DNA of 64,000 nucleotides from Medakamo hakoo. Lineage: Eukaryota; Chlorophyta; Trebouxiophyceae; Coccomyxaceae. The notes beneath the pieces were generated by a model that saw only the letters and a list, made by a program, of their open reading frames with translations, made no database searches and was not told the origin of the DNA. Position 1 is the stretch's first letter; the number at the start of each line of letters is the position of its first letter. The position numbers were made by a program, and so were the translations under genes. This document shows, piece by piece, positions 10,456 through 21,933 of this stretch. The stretch covers positions 186,001 through 250,000 of the forward strand of contig CP089460.1 of assembly GCA_026636295.1 (NCBI GenBank), given 5' to 3'.

Positions 10456-13400
10456 ATGCAGCCCCAACCCGCCCTGCACGCCGGCGACGTGCACGAGATC
10501 ATCGTCAGCGGCAACATCGCCATGAATCCGGTGCTGCAGTGCATCGGTGCGTCGGCTTTCTTGTGGAGGAGAGAGACCGAATGCGCGTTTGCAAAAAACG
10601 AAGCCGCCGCCCGCCGCCCACCCCGCCTCAACTCCCGCTCCTCACGCCCTCTGGCGGTCGTGCGCGTGCATGGTGTGCACGTCGGGCGTGCCGATGGCCA
10701 GACGCGCGCCATCCCCGCGCCGGCGCGTCGGCTTCGGTCGTCGTGTGACAAAAAAATGCATGCGCCCACACGCAACCAAACGCCTGCGCCCGCCCGCGCA
10801 CCCGGCTACACGCACCGGGCCAGGGCACGCCCCTGATGCACCGCGCCCGCGGGCGAGCGAGGGTGCAGGGTGTTTGCGCAGGGCACGCGGAACCGCACCG
10901 CGTTTTTTTTGTCTCCGCGTTCCACGCGCGCGCGCCTGCGCCTCTCACGCGCATCCCACGCTCCCCCACCCCCTCCCCACACACGCGGTCCAGGCATCAA
11001 GACCGTCGGCGGCGCGGAGCGCTTCCGCCTGGGCCTGTCCGACGGCTCGCTCTGGTGTTCCGCCATGCTGGCCACCCAGCTCAACCACCTGGTCAAGGAC
11101 GGCCACGTCGCGGCCGGCTCCTTCGTCCGCCTGGACGACTACCTGGTCAACACCCTCCAAGGCAAGAAGCTGGTCATCGTTCTGGGCATGGCCCCCGTCG
11201 GGTCCGGCCCGACGGTCGGGTCGCCCCAGTCCATCGACAAGCTGCTGGCTGAGGGCGCGCTGGGCGGGCCGCCCGGCGCGACGGCGACCGTGTCCGCCGC
11301 GGACGGCGGCAAAGGCTCGCCGAAAGGCGGCGCCGACCCGGCCGCGGGCCGCGCGCCGTTTGGCGGCGGCGGCCCCGCGTACGGCGCCCCACCCCCGCCG
11401 CCCGGCGGTGGGGCGTACGGCGCCCCGCCCGGCGCGGGGGCGTACGGCGTGCCGCCGCCGCACGCGTACGGCGGCGGCGGCGGCGGGACCGGCCCCATCG
11501 CCCGCGCGCCCGAGTCCGGGACGATCCTTCCCATCGCGTCGCTCAACGCCTACCAAAACCGGTGGACGATCCGGGGGCGGGTGACCGTCAAGTCGGACGT
11601 CCGCCACTACTCCAACGCGCGCGGGGAGGGCAAGCTGTTCTCGTTCGACCTGTTGGACGAGCACGGCGGCGAGATCCGGTGCGTGGGCTTTGGCGAGGCC
11701 GTCGACCGCTGGTTTGACGTCGTCCAGGTCGGCGGCGTGTACACCCTGTCCAAGGGCTCCCTCAAGCAGAAGCGGCCGGGGCCGTACAACCAGACGGGCC
11801 ACGACCTGGAGATCACCCTGGACCGGGAGACCGTCATCCGGCCCGTCGACGACGAGCCGGCCATCCCGCGCATGCACTACTCCCTGCGCAAGGTCGGCGC
11901 GCTGGCGGACGCGGCGCCCAAGACGACGGTCGACGTCGCGGCGGTCGTCGAGTCCGTCGGCCCCATCACCTCCATCGCCCGCCGGGACGGGTCGGAGGCG
12001 CGCAAGCGCAACGTCACGCTCGTCGACGACTCGGGCTTCTCCATCGAGCTGACGCTGTGGGGCGGCGCGGCCGACGGCGTGGGCGCCCAACTGGAGGCGG
12101 CGGTCGCGGCCGCGGCCGCGGCCGGCGCCCCCGCCCGCCCCGTCCTCGTCGCCAAGTCCCTGTCCGTTGGCGACTACGGCGGCCGCACGCTGTCGACGAT
12201 CGGCGGGTCGGCCCTGGCCGTCGACCCGCCGGACGTGCCGGAAGCGGGGCGCCTGGCCGCCTGGTGGACGGGTGGCGGCGGGGCGGCGGCGGCCGGCTCG
12301 GCCCAGCCGCTGACGGGCGGCGCCGGCGGCGGTGGCGCCGGCCCGGGCGGCGGCGGCCCGTCCCGCGACCGCCGCGTCCCGCTGGCGGCCCTGGCCGGCG
12401 AGGCGGCCGGCGGCCGCGTCGCCTGGCTGACCGTGGCCGGCCACGTCAACTTTGTGCGCCAGGACGCGCCCTACTACCCGGCCTGCCCGGGCGCGTTCAA
12501 CGGCAAGGCGTGCAACAAGAAGATGGTGGAGGACGCGGCCGCGGCGGGCGGGTACTCGTGCGCGCGGTGCGGCCACGCGGGCGCGCCGGCCTGGCGCTAC
12601 CTCCTGTCCTTCTCCCTGGTCGACCACACGGGCACGGCCTGGGTGACGGCGTTCAACGAGGAGGCCCAGGCCCTGCTGGGCGGCGTGAGCGCGGAGGAGC
12701 TGCACGGCGCCGCGGGCACCGACGCGCACGCCGCGCCGTTTGGCGGCCTCATCCACAGCGACCGCCTGCTGAAAGTGAAAGCCTTTGAAGAGGTGTACAA
12801 CGACACGCCGCGCGTCAAGCAGTCCCTGGTCCGCCTGCTGCCCCTGGACTACGGGGCCGAGGCCAAGGTCCTGCTGGACTGGATCGGGCGGGTGGAGGCG
12901 GGCAAGGAGCCGGGCGACCCGGCGCCGGCGGGCGCGGGCGGCGGCGGCGCGCCGCCCGCCTTCGGCGCGGGCGGCTTCGGCGCCGGCGCGGCCGCGGGCC
13001 CAGGCTTTGGCGGCGGCTGGGACGCGGCCGCTGGCGGCGGAGGCGGCGCGTCCGGCAACTGCTTCAAGGTGAGGCTGTGGGGGCGGACACAAGAGGGAGG
13101 GGCGGGACCGAAAAAAATAAACGCGGCGGGGAGCACACGCGCCCCACGGTGCGCGAAAGTTTTTCTCACGCCTCCCCACCCCTCTCACCCACCAACCACA
13201 CCAAACAACAGTGCGGCCAACCCGGCCACTGGTCCAAAGACTGCCCCAGCGTTGGGGCGGGCGGGCCACAAGGCATGGGCGCGGGCGCGCCAGCCGGCGG
13301 GTTCGGCGGCGGCGGCCCAGCTGGCGGCGGACCGCGCTCGGGCGCCTGCCTGACGTGCGGGCAGGAAGGGCACTGGGCCCGGGACTGCCCGTCCAAACGC

Positions 13401-13766
13401 GGCGGCGGTGGCATGGGTGGTGGTGGCTACAACGCGGGCGCGCTAGGCGGCGGCGGCGGCGGCGGCCGTGGTGGGACGTGCCACAAGGTCCGTTGCATTT
13501 TCTTGGGGGGTGGGGGTGGGGGTGGGGTGGGGTTGGCCCAGACGCGAGCACGCGCGCGCGCGCGCGCCCGCACCCACTCCGCGGAGTCCCCCTCCTCCCG
13601 CTCACATCCCCGCCCCTTCCCCCTCCTTCCTCCCCTCCCCTCACCTGAACACCAGTGCGGCCAACCCGGCCACTGGGCGCGCGACTGCCCGGGCGGCGGC
13701 GGCGGCGGCGCGGGCGGATACGCCGCGTACGGCGGCGGCGGCGGCGGCGGGTTTGGCGGCTATTAA
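10456..13766 (+). CDS. RPA1: Replication protein A 70-kDa subunit with three zinc knuckles
   Basis: RPA1 is the large subunit of the trimeric nuclear single-strand DNA-binding complex used in replication, repair and recombination. Exons are 10456-10546, 10994-13068, 13212-13487 and 13656-13766, giving 850 residues. An N-terminal OB fold (MQPQPALHAGDVHEIIVSG to NTLQGKKLVIVLG) is followed by a Gly/Pro linker. DBD-A starts at about residue 209 (IASLNAYQNRWTIRGRVTVK), then DBD-B. DBD-C carries a zinc ribbon at about 523-560 (YPACPGAFNGKACNKK, then YSCARCG). The C-terminal 130 residues hold three CX2CX4HX4C knuckles (CFKCGQPGHWSKDC, CLTCGQEGHWARDC, CHKCGQPGHWARDC) separated by Gly tracts. Plant RPA1C/E-type subunits also carry C-terminal knuckles. 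Introns 2 and 3 cut knuckles 1 and 3 at the same place. Confidence 0.92.
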
Positions 13767-13879
13767 GCCACCCGCAAAATCAAAGCCCCTTGCGTTCGAC
13801 GAATGAACACCTAAAGACCCCCCCTGTGCGTGTGTGGTGTATGTGCATGTGTGAGAGAGACTTGGCGTGCGTCCTTTTT

Positions 13880-13910
<31 letters not shown>

Positions 13911-14069
13911 GCAATGGACAAAACCAACGAACGAAACAAGCTTGAAAAACGAAAAAAGAGAGCGGGGCGGCGGATGTGGGCGGGACGGGATGAGAGAGAG
14001 AGAGCGCGGCAATGAATGAAAAAACGACACACACAAAAACACTTGCCTTCCCCCCCACATGAACCTGCC
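13767..14069. other. Convergent intergenic region, RPA1/VIP1
   Basis: 303 bp between two stop codons. It contains a (GA)n microsatellite and A-rich stretches, and nothing gene-like. Confidence 0.6.
13882..13910. repeat. (GA)n microsatellite
   Basis: About 14 uninterrupted GA units in the 3' flank of RPA1. Confidence 0.95.
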
Positions 14070-17000
14070 TCACCCTTTCGGTTGCGTGCGCACGGCGGGC
14101 GGCGGCGCGGGCGGGCCGGGCGACGGCATGGGCGAAGCCAGCGGCGACAGCGCAAAGGCCGGGCCGCCCGCGGCCTTGGCCGAGGGTGTGCCCCCGCCAC
14201 CACCACCGCCACCGACCGCCGCGGCCGCGTCGCCGCTGCCCGCGCTCGCGGCCCGGGACGCCGGCCCGCCCGCCCCGCCCCCACCGCTGCTGCCCGCGGA
14301 CGCCAGCGCGGCCGTCCCGCCGCCGCCGCCGCCCGTCCCGCCCGCCCCAAAACCGTACCCGCCGTGCACGCCGGTCGAGGCCATCGACAGGAACGGGGTG
14401 GGGCCGCCGCCGCCACCGCCGCCCGCCCCGCCGCCGCCGCGCCCGCCGCCGCCCCTGTCACTCCGGGGCGTGGCCGGCGTGGACAGTGGGACAAGCACCT
14501 TTTCCAGGTCTTCCAGCGTGACAAAGGGCGCCGGCGCGGAGGGAGGCGCGTCTCCCGGCCCGCCACGTGGCGCCTCCGGCGGCGGCAGGACGCCGCCGTC
14601 GCCCGCCGACCCGGCCGCGACGCCGCCCTCCCCGCCGCCGCGTTCCAGGTGCATGCGCGCCTGGACGGGGAGCGTGTGCGCGGCCCGGGCCCGCCCGCCC
14701 ACGGACCGCGGGTCGGACGACGCGCCGGGCGAGAACAGGAGTTCCACCCGAAAGCGGTCGGGCGACGACACGGGCGCGGCCCGCCGCTCGTACATGCGGA
14801 TGACCACGTGCGTCATGTAGTCCAGTTCGGGCGTGTCGCGCAGGCGGGCCGCGGCGTCGGGCGAGACCAGGGAGCCCGGCTGGTGGTGGTTGGGCGCGGG
14901 CGTGGGCGGGCGGTCGTCGCCGCCGCTGTCGCCGCCGCCGCCGGGCACGCACACCACGCCGCCGCCGGCGCCCACGCCCCACGCGCCCGCCATGTGGCCG
15001 TACCGCAGCACGTTGACCAGGGCGTGCACGTGCGATTCGGACGTGAAGTAGATGCGCGTGCGCACGTGGCGCAGCGGCGAATTGATGTCCTGCGCGTACG
15101 TCGGGCACAGGCGGTGGAGCGTCCCGCCGTCGTCGCCCTCTTCCTCCTCGTCGCCGCCGCCGCCGCCGCCGCCCTCTCCGGGTCCGCCGTCCTGGCCGGG
15201 CGTGCCAGCGCTGGCGGCGGGCGTGGTGACGGCGGCGCTCGTGCCGCCGGGCGAGGAGGGCGGCCGCGGAGGGCGGCCGGGCGTGCCGGCGCCGTCTTTC
15301 GCGCTGCCCAGGGCGGACAGGGGCGCCGGCCCGGCGCCGCCGCCGCCCCCGCCCAGCAGCCCGCCGCCCCCGCCGGCCCCGCCCCCGCCGCCCGCCAGCG
15401 CGCCCGCCGTGTCCACGTACGAGTCAAAGGGCGACGCCGGCTCCGACCCGTCGTCCAGCCCCGCCGTCTCCACCGACTCCGCCCGCACGTTGGCCAGGTC
15501 GCACAGCAGCTTGGCCAGCAGGGACGACGCGATCGTCGCGCCGATGCGCAGCTTTTGCGGGGGGGACGTGCCGTACTCGTTGGGGATGACGCAGTCCGCC
15601 AGCTGCTTGGCCGTCTCGTACACGGGCGTCAGGACGGCGCCCGGCACCAGGTCGGCGTTGTGGATGGTGTCGTACTTGGCGGAGTCGTAGATGTCGGGCA
15701 CCTTGGAAATGTCAAACTCGCCCTTGCGCGGGTTGTGCACGGCCTTGAGCAGCTTGCGCCACCGGTCGAAGAGGAGGAGGAGGCGCTCCCCCCCGCACGG
15801 CTGGCCGGGCGTGGGCGCCCACTCCCGGCACCCCTGGGTCAGGGCCGAGTACGCGGCGCCGCGCCCGGACGCGCGGCCGAACGCGCCCGCGGGGCCGTGC
15901 GCGCCGCCGGGGCCGCCGCCGCCCGACCCGCCCGTCCGCAGCGACGCGGCGGCCGCGTCGACGGACGCGCGGCGCCACCGGTCCGCGGCGGCGCCGCCAC
16001 CGGCGCCGGTTGACGACGCCGGGCGGGCGTCGGCGGACGTGGAGGCGGCGGACGCGGCGCCCCCACCACCCCCGGCGGGCCCGCCGCCGCCCGCCGACAC
16101 GGGCGCCGGCGGCGCGCGCTCGTCCAGGCACATCTGGCGCAGGTGCTCCACCAGCGTGGTCAGGCGGGACACCAGGACTTGGAGCAGGGCCAGCGGGTCG
16201 GCGGGCATGGGGTGGATGGGGTTGTCCGGCCGGCGGGGCGGCAGCGGGCCGGGCGACGCGCGCCCCGCGTCCGACCCGGCCGCGGACGACGACCCACCAC
16301 CCCCGCCGTCCGTGTTGCCGCGGGAGACGGACTCGATGGCCAGGGCTGCCACCGCCGACGGCAGCGAGCCGGACGGGGCCGGGGACGGCGGCGCGGAGGA
16401 GGGAGGCGCGGCGCCGCCGCCCCCACTCCCGGCGGCACCGCCGCCCCCGCCCCCACCGCCGCCGCCGCCGCCGCCCACCAGCAGCGGCGGCGCGCACGCC
16501 GACTTTTTGGCGCCCGCGTCGTACGTCATCCTCTCGTACAGCTCCGCCTTGGCCGCCCGGATGTCCTCGGACGCGCCCTTGCCGAACGCGTCCAGCATGG
16601 ACGCGTCCTTCTTCACCAGCGACACCAGGATCGGCGTCAGGGACGACCCCTCCAAGTCGAGCAGGCCCTGCGTGAACGCGGCCGCGGATGTCTGGACGCG
16701 GCCCTCGTCGGACGAGTAGATTTTCAGGTCGTGGCGGTAGGTGGAGTGCAGGCGCAGCAGGCCGCCGCCGGCCGGGCCGTAGCGGGGGTACATGGCCGTG
16801 CGGAAGAGGGAACCCAGGCTTTCGGCCTGGGCCCGGCCGGCGTGGGTGAGGACGCCGCCGTGCTTGAGGATGAGGAGCGCCTCGACGGGCGTGGCGCGCG
16901 GCGGTGGCGGCGGGCCGGCCGACGGCACGCCGCCGGGCGGGGGCGGGCTGGGCTCGGCCCAGCGCAGCGGCTTGAGTTGGGCTTTGCGGTTGACGCCCGC

Positions 17001-19264
17001 AAAGTGGCCGCCCTGCTCCAGGACCGTGCGCACCAGGCGCAGCTTCTCGCGCAGTTCTTCGGCGTCCGCGTCCAGGGGCAGGGGGCTGCCCCCGCCGCCG
17101 TCGGCGCCGCCCTCGCCGCCGCCACCGCCCGCCTGCGCGGCCGCCACCGCCCGCTTCCGGTCTTCCTCCATCTCCGCCAGCACAGTGCGCGTCGCGTCCA
17201 GCAAGTCCTGCAGTTCAGCCGGCGACTTCAGCTTGGCTTGCTTGCCCTTGGCGTCCAGGTGGCGGACGAGCAGGGCCAGAAGGGCGGGGTGGGACACGCG
17301 CACCTTCATCTTTTGTTTGGGCGTGCGGTCGCCGTGGCGGACGACGGCCAGCACGCACCGCAGCTCTTCATCCCCCGGCCCGCCGGGCACGCCGCCGCGG
17401 CCGGCCAGGTCGTCGCACGACGCGCCGTCGCCCACGCCGCGCTCCAGCGGCTTGGTGCCCGCGAGCACGGAGGGAGCCGCGCGCGGGCCGAGCGGGGACA
17501 GCGGGTCGGCGCCGGGGCCGCCGCCGCCGCCGGTGGAGCTCCCGCCGCCCGCACTCCCCGCCCGGCCGGCCGGCGCCGACGGCGGCGGCAGCGCAGTCAG
17601 GCGGTGCGGCGCGACGGCGGACAGGATGAGGGAGCGCAGGATCCCCGCCGCGTCGTCGTAGTACTTGAACGAGTTTTTCACCATGGAAAAACCGTTGACG
17701 TCGCACACGAAGGACCGCCCGCGTTCCGCGGACCGCAGCAGGTCGAAGCCGCACACTTTCTGGCCAAAGGCCAGGCACACCGCCCGGGCGACCTCCTTTT
17801 CTTGGGGGGACAGCAGGACGGGGAAGCGCAGCTCCTTGCCGTCCGAGGACCGCACCACCTTGCCGTCCACGACCGGCGACTTGCGCGCTTCGGCGTGCGC
17901 GTAGCGCGGGCCGACCGTGTAGACTTTGACGTCCGTCCCGCCCGTCGTCAGGAATTCTTCGACGATGTAGGAGCCGTCCCGGCGCAGGGTGCCCGGGTGG
18001 TTGGGGTCGTAGTCGCCCGACTTGTTTTCGACCTGTGTGGGAGGGGGGGTGGGGTGGGGGTGGGGTGGGGGGAGGGGAGGGGGAGGGGGAGGGGGGTGTG
18101 AGATGGGTGCGGGGGGGGGGGGGAGGGGGTAGTTTAACCTGTGGGGGTCACCTCTCACCTTCCGGAACAGCCGTTTCACGCCGCCGCCCATGGAGTGCGG
18201 GTAGTAGATGTAGATGTTGTGGTCGTCCGCATTGGACGGCTTCTCCACAAAGGGCTTGTAAATGCGCGGGCCGCCCTCGATCTCGACGTAGTCCTCGGTC
18301 TCGACAAAGCCGGGCGGGTCGGACCCGGGCGGGAGGCCGTCGCGGTCGACGACGAGGTGCGTCGGCACGGGGATGCCGGCCGCTTGCAGGCGCGCGTACA
18401 CTTGGCGGCGGTCTAAGAGGGCGTCCTGCATGTGGACGTCGTTGATCAGGTACGGGCGGCGCAGGGCGGCGTACTGCTGGGCCTGCCGGGCACACGAAAA
18501 AAACGGGGTGGAAACGAGAGGGTTAGCGGTGTGGAGAGCGAGGGGGCCGCAGCGCCGATGTTGCCGCCCTCCTCCCACCCCTGTCTCACCTTTTTCAGGG
18601 GGAAACCCAGCGAGTGCCAGGACAGCAAGCAGTCGACAACAGGCCACGCGTCGGGCGGCTGCTGCAAAATGACGTCGTCCCCAAAGATGGACACCTCAAA
18701 CTCTCCGTAGGCCTCCAACCGCGCGACGATCTCCGCCACGGGTTTGGACCGGGCTTTTTTGTCCATGGCGGCGACGCCGACGCGGATGCGAGGGAGGCCG
18801 GCCTGGCCGGCCGTGCCCATGCGGGGTTCCTGTGTTCAGGGATGGGTGGTGGATGGAGGGCGTGTGAGAGCGTGGTGGGATGGGAAGGGGGGAGGGTGGT
18901 CGCGGGTCGGTTTGCTCGCGTGTCGGCACCGGCTCTCCTCTCTCACCGACTGCACGCGCTTCATGGCGGACCCTCCATCCCCACCGCCGCCCGCCCCCCG
19001 GCCGGGCGGGGTGCCGGGCGGCACGCTGGACGCGGGCGGGGCGGTGGAGGGGCCTGGCGTGGCGGCCGCGGACGAAGTTTGCTGCGGCGGGGCATCGCCC
19101 GTCGGCCAAAAGCCACCGCCTGACCCGTCGCCGTGCGTGGATTGGAGCCCGCCGCCCGCTTTCTGAACGTCCAGGATGTTGCTCGAACGACTCCGAATGG
19201 CTGGTGAGGCCGTGGCCGTCGCCGCCGCCGGCTCCAGCGGTTTTTCATCGGCTTTGTCGGCCAT
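14070..19264 (-). CDS. VIP1: VIP1/PPIP5K inositol pyrophosphate kinase-phosphatase
   Basis: This cytosolic bifunctional enzyme phosphorylates inositol hexakis- and heptakisphosphate at position 1, and its second domain can reverse the reaction; it links phosphate and energy status to signalling. Exons (minus) are 19264-18947, 18829-18590, 18482-18159 and 18032-14070, giving 1614 residues; every junction is phase 0 and each donor is GTGAGA. The kinase part shows RIRVGVAAMDKKARSKP, YLINDVHMQDALLDRR, RIYKPFVEKPSNADDHN, IYYPHSMGGG, TDVKVYTVGPRYAHAEARKS and FVCDVNGFSMVKNS. The histidine-acid-phosphatase-like domain begins near residue 529 with VVRHGDRTPKQKMKV and continues to RIYFTSESHVHALVNVLRYG. 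Long Gly/Ala/Ser insertions (14100-14460, 15120-15410, 15870-16100, 16380-16500) lengthen it. The ATG at 19264 is in good context (AAAGAAATGG). Confidence 0.93.
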
Positions 19265-19387
19265 TTCTTTCTTGTCTGCGGCCGCGTTTAGCAGAACAAA
19301 TAAACGGTTCTGCTGCACCCGCGGGTGTGAGCAAAAGGTCCTCTCACTGACCTCATCTGCCTTCGCGCCTCCAAATAAAGGCTCTCA

Positions 19388-20042
19388 ATGTTCCGCGCCC
19401 TCCTCAACTTCTTCTGCCGGCCTGCAAAGCCTCGCACACTCAGCGGCGAGGCGGCCGAGGTGGAGACGCCGCCGCACCAGCCGTCTTCCTCCTCGCCGCT
19501 GCGCGACGGCGCCGTCGTCGCGGAATGCGTGCGCGCGGCGGCGGCGTCGGCCGCGCCCGCGTCCCACCCGGTCGTCGTCCCCTCGTCCTCGTCGCCTGCC
19601 AAGTTGCCACTGGGCCAGCACTCGGCCAAAGTGCGTTTGTGAGGGAGGGGAGAGGGGTGGACGGTGATGTGAGCGGGGGGAGGTAGAGAGAGAGAGCGTC
19701 GCGCCCGACGAGGTTTTCCAACGCTCTCTCACCGCCTCTCAACCTCACTAACCTCAACAGCGCTCCGTCTCCGCCACGCCCGCCTCCGCCGCCGCCCGTG
19801 AACCCACCCTCCTGTTCGTGGCACAAACAGACGCCGGCGGCCCTTCAACGTCCACCCCACCCATCGTGGGCGTCGCCCGCCCGCTCGCCGCCTGCGCTGA
19901 AGACGCGGCCGTCACGCGCCACCACACGCCCTTTGAACAGCGGGTGGAGCGGGCGATGGAAGCGGAAGCCGCGTTCCGTGACGGCTTGCGGGCGGCGCGC
20001 TTGCAGGAGCAGCAGGCAGGTGGTGGTGGGGAGAGCGGGTGA
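19388..20042 (+). CDS. Small Ser/Ala-rich protein, unknown
   Basis: Exons are 19388-19630 and 19761-20042, giving 174 residues, with donor GTGCGT and a phase-0 junction. The start is hydrophobic-aromatic (MFRALLNFFCRP). The middle is Ser/Ala/Pro-rich, and the last third (FEQRVERAMEAEAAFRDGLR, then AARLQEQQ) looks like a charged amphipathic helix. I recognise no family. It is divergent from VIP1 with only 123 bp between start codons, so they probably share a promoter. An AATAAA lies 11 nt after the stop. Confidence 0.5.
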
Positions 20043-20053
20043 ACACACCGAGC

Positions 20054-20059
20054 AATAAA
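20054..20059 (+). promoter_or_regulatory. Possible polyadenylation signal AATAAA
   Basis: AATAAA just past the stop at 20042, in the 41-bp gap before the convergent methyltransferase. Green algae more often use TGTAA, so its use is uncertain. Confidence 0.3.
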
Positions 20060-20083
20060 GGGCGCGGGAACAGTTTTTTTTTG

Positions 20084-21521
20084 TCACGCCTCGACGTCCA
20101 GCCCCCCGCCACGCCTCCTCCCCGCCCCTTTCCCCGCCCAGCCGGCCGGCGCCTGGACGCGAATGAACACGAAGCGTTCATACTCACCAGGACGCCCAGC
20201 CACACCATCTCCCGCCTCCCGCGCCGCAGCCAGGGCCTCGGGCGCGTCGGCGACGACGACCTCGCCCCCGCGCGCCCGCACCCCCTCGACAAACGCGGCC
20301 AGCGTTTCCCCGCCATCCCGCACGGGCCCGGCCAGCAGGGCCACGCCGCCCCCCGGCAAAGACGGGTCCAGCCGCGCGCACAGCTCTTCCGCCAGTTCCG
20401 CCGCCCCCTCGGGCTCGTACAGGCAGTCGGCGGCGATGACGATGCCGTAGCGCGCGTGTCGCGCCAGGTCCGGCGGGCAGGGCGCGGCCGAGGGCGGCGG
20501 GAAGGGCGCGGCGGTCTGTTTTGGGGCGGGCGGCGGTGGGTGGGAGCAGGCAGCACACAGCGGGGCGTCCGGGCTGGTCAGAGACCCCGTGCAAGCCTGG
20601 GACGAGGGAGGGGGCGCGTCGGCGTCGCCCTCCCCGTCGCCGCCCGCCAGCGCTGGCGGCGCCGCCCACACCAGGCGCCGCACCCGCACCTTGCCCGCCT
20701 CCCAGCAGCCGCGTCGTCCCCCCCTTCCTTCGTCCGCGCCCCAGCCGCTCGCATTCGCCGCCAGCGTCTTCCTCAACGTCGTCAGCGCGGCCGGGTCGCC
20801 GTCCGTCACGTCGACGGACGACAGGGACGGCGCCAGGGCGGGCAAGAGCATGGAGACCAGGCCGACGCCCGCGCCCAGTTCCAGGACGTGCGCGCCGCCC
20901 CACGCCGGCGGCGGGTGGACGGCGGCTGGGAGGGAGGTGTCCGGGTCCGCCAGCGCCCGGCCCATGGCGGTGGCCGACGCCCACAGCCGGGCGCCGATGC
21001 CGTCGGCGAGGGAGCCCTGCGCGACGGAGACAGAGAGGGTGGAGCCGCCGCCGCCGGTGCTGCCGCCTCCTGTCGGGAAGGTGAGCGTCCGCACGCACGC
21101 AGGAGCGGCGGACTCGCCGCCGCAGGCCGCGATGACGGCGGCGACGAGGCAGGCGACGGCGTCGTCCAGTTCATCCTCAGCGCTCCCAGGCACGCGGGCG
21201 GCGGGCGAGGCTAAGAAAGCCGCGGCCGCGGCCGGCGCCCCGGCCTCCGCCGCCTCCGCCGCGTAACCCGGCCGTTCGCGCACCAGGGCCGCTAGGTCTG
21301 CCAGAGCTATCAGGCGGCGTGGGCGGGGCAGGGACGCGTTGCGGAGGGTGGAGACGAGCGACGGGACGCGTTCCGAGGCGATGAGCTGTTTTTTTTTTTT
21401 GATGGGAGGCGAGAGGTTGAGCGACGACGGCTAGCATTGGGCGCCGCCGCAAAAAAAAGGGACGCTCTGAGCTCACCATGTCCAGGAAATCCTCTTCAAG
21501 GCTGGCGTCCGGGCCAGTCAT
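20084..21521 (-). CDS. Methyltransf_16-type protein lysine methyltransferase
   Basis: A class I S-adenosylmethionine-dependent methyltransferase of the METTL21/FAM86/calmodulin-lysine type. Exons (minus) are 21521-21477 and 21385-20084, giving 448 residues. The 15-residue first exon MTGPDASLEEDFLDM joins LIASERVPSLVSTLRN in phase 0 (donor GTGAGC, 91-nt intron). Family signs are LWASATAMGRALAD, the SAM-binding motif HVLELGAGVGLVSMLL, the acidic VDVTDGDP that follows, and the late motif IVIAADCLYEPE. The C-terminal strand EYERFVFIRVQ closes the fold. A Cys/Pro-rich insertion (20510-20610) lies between motifs. FAM86 modifies elongation factor 2 and other members modify chaperones; the substrate here is not predictable. 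Confidence 0.75.
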
Positions 21522-21529
21522 GACTGGCC
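21512..21529. repeat. Perfect 18-bp palindrome over the methyltransferase start codon
   Basis: GGCCAGTCATGACTGGCC reads the same on both strands, and its central ATG (minus strand, 21521-21519) is the predicted start codon. Confidence 0.85.
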
Positions 21530-21933
21530 GTAGATGCGCTGGGCCGGGAGGGGGCAAAAGCCGCTGTTGAGCGCGCAGGAGAGCCGCGCACGTTTTGCGC
21601 TTGGCGGCGGCGGCGGGCCAAAACACGAGTCTGGGGATCGAGATGCAAACAACACGCCCGCTCCGCCGTCGTCGGTCAAACGTCCCCGCACACAACAGCT
21701 TCAAACCAACGAAGAGGGACACTCCATCACCCTGCGCGTTTTACAAAAAAGAAGACGCTCGCCACCCCTCCTCCTCTCACCCCCACCATTCCATTCACAC
21801 TCGGCGCGGGGGGTCGTGAGGTCGCGCGCGCCGGACAGGGGGCGCCACACACACAACAGACGGACGGACGGACACGGACGGTTGTCCGTCCACCACCAGA
21901 GAAGACAAGGGTCCGGCCTGCCTCCCTCACCGC
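21522..21933. other. Intergenic region upstream of the methyltransferase
   Basis: 412 bp between two minus-strand genes. Apart from the palindrome overlapping its edge I see only CT-rich and A-rich stretches and no gene. Confidence 0.5.

Noticed and set aside
20520-20565. 43-nt intron in the methyltransferase around the Cys/Pro-rich insertion
   Set aside because: Too short for this genome and the frame is open without it.
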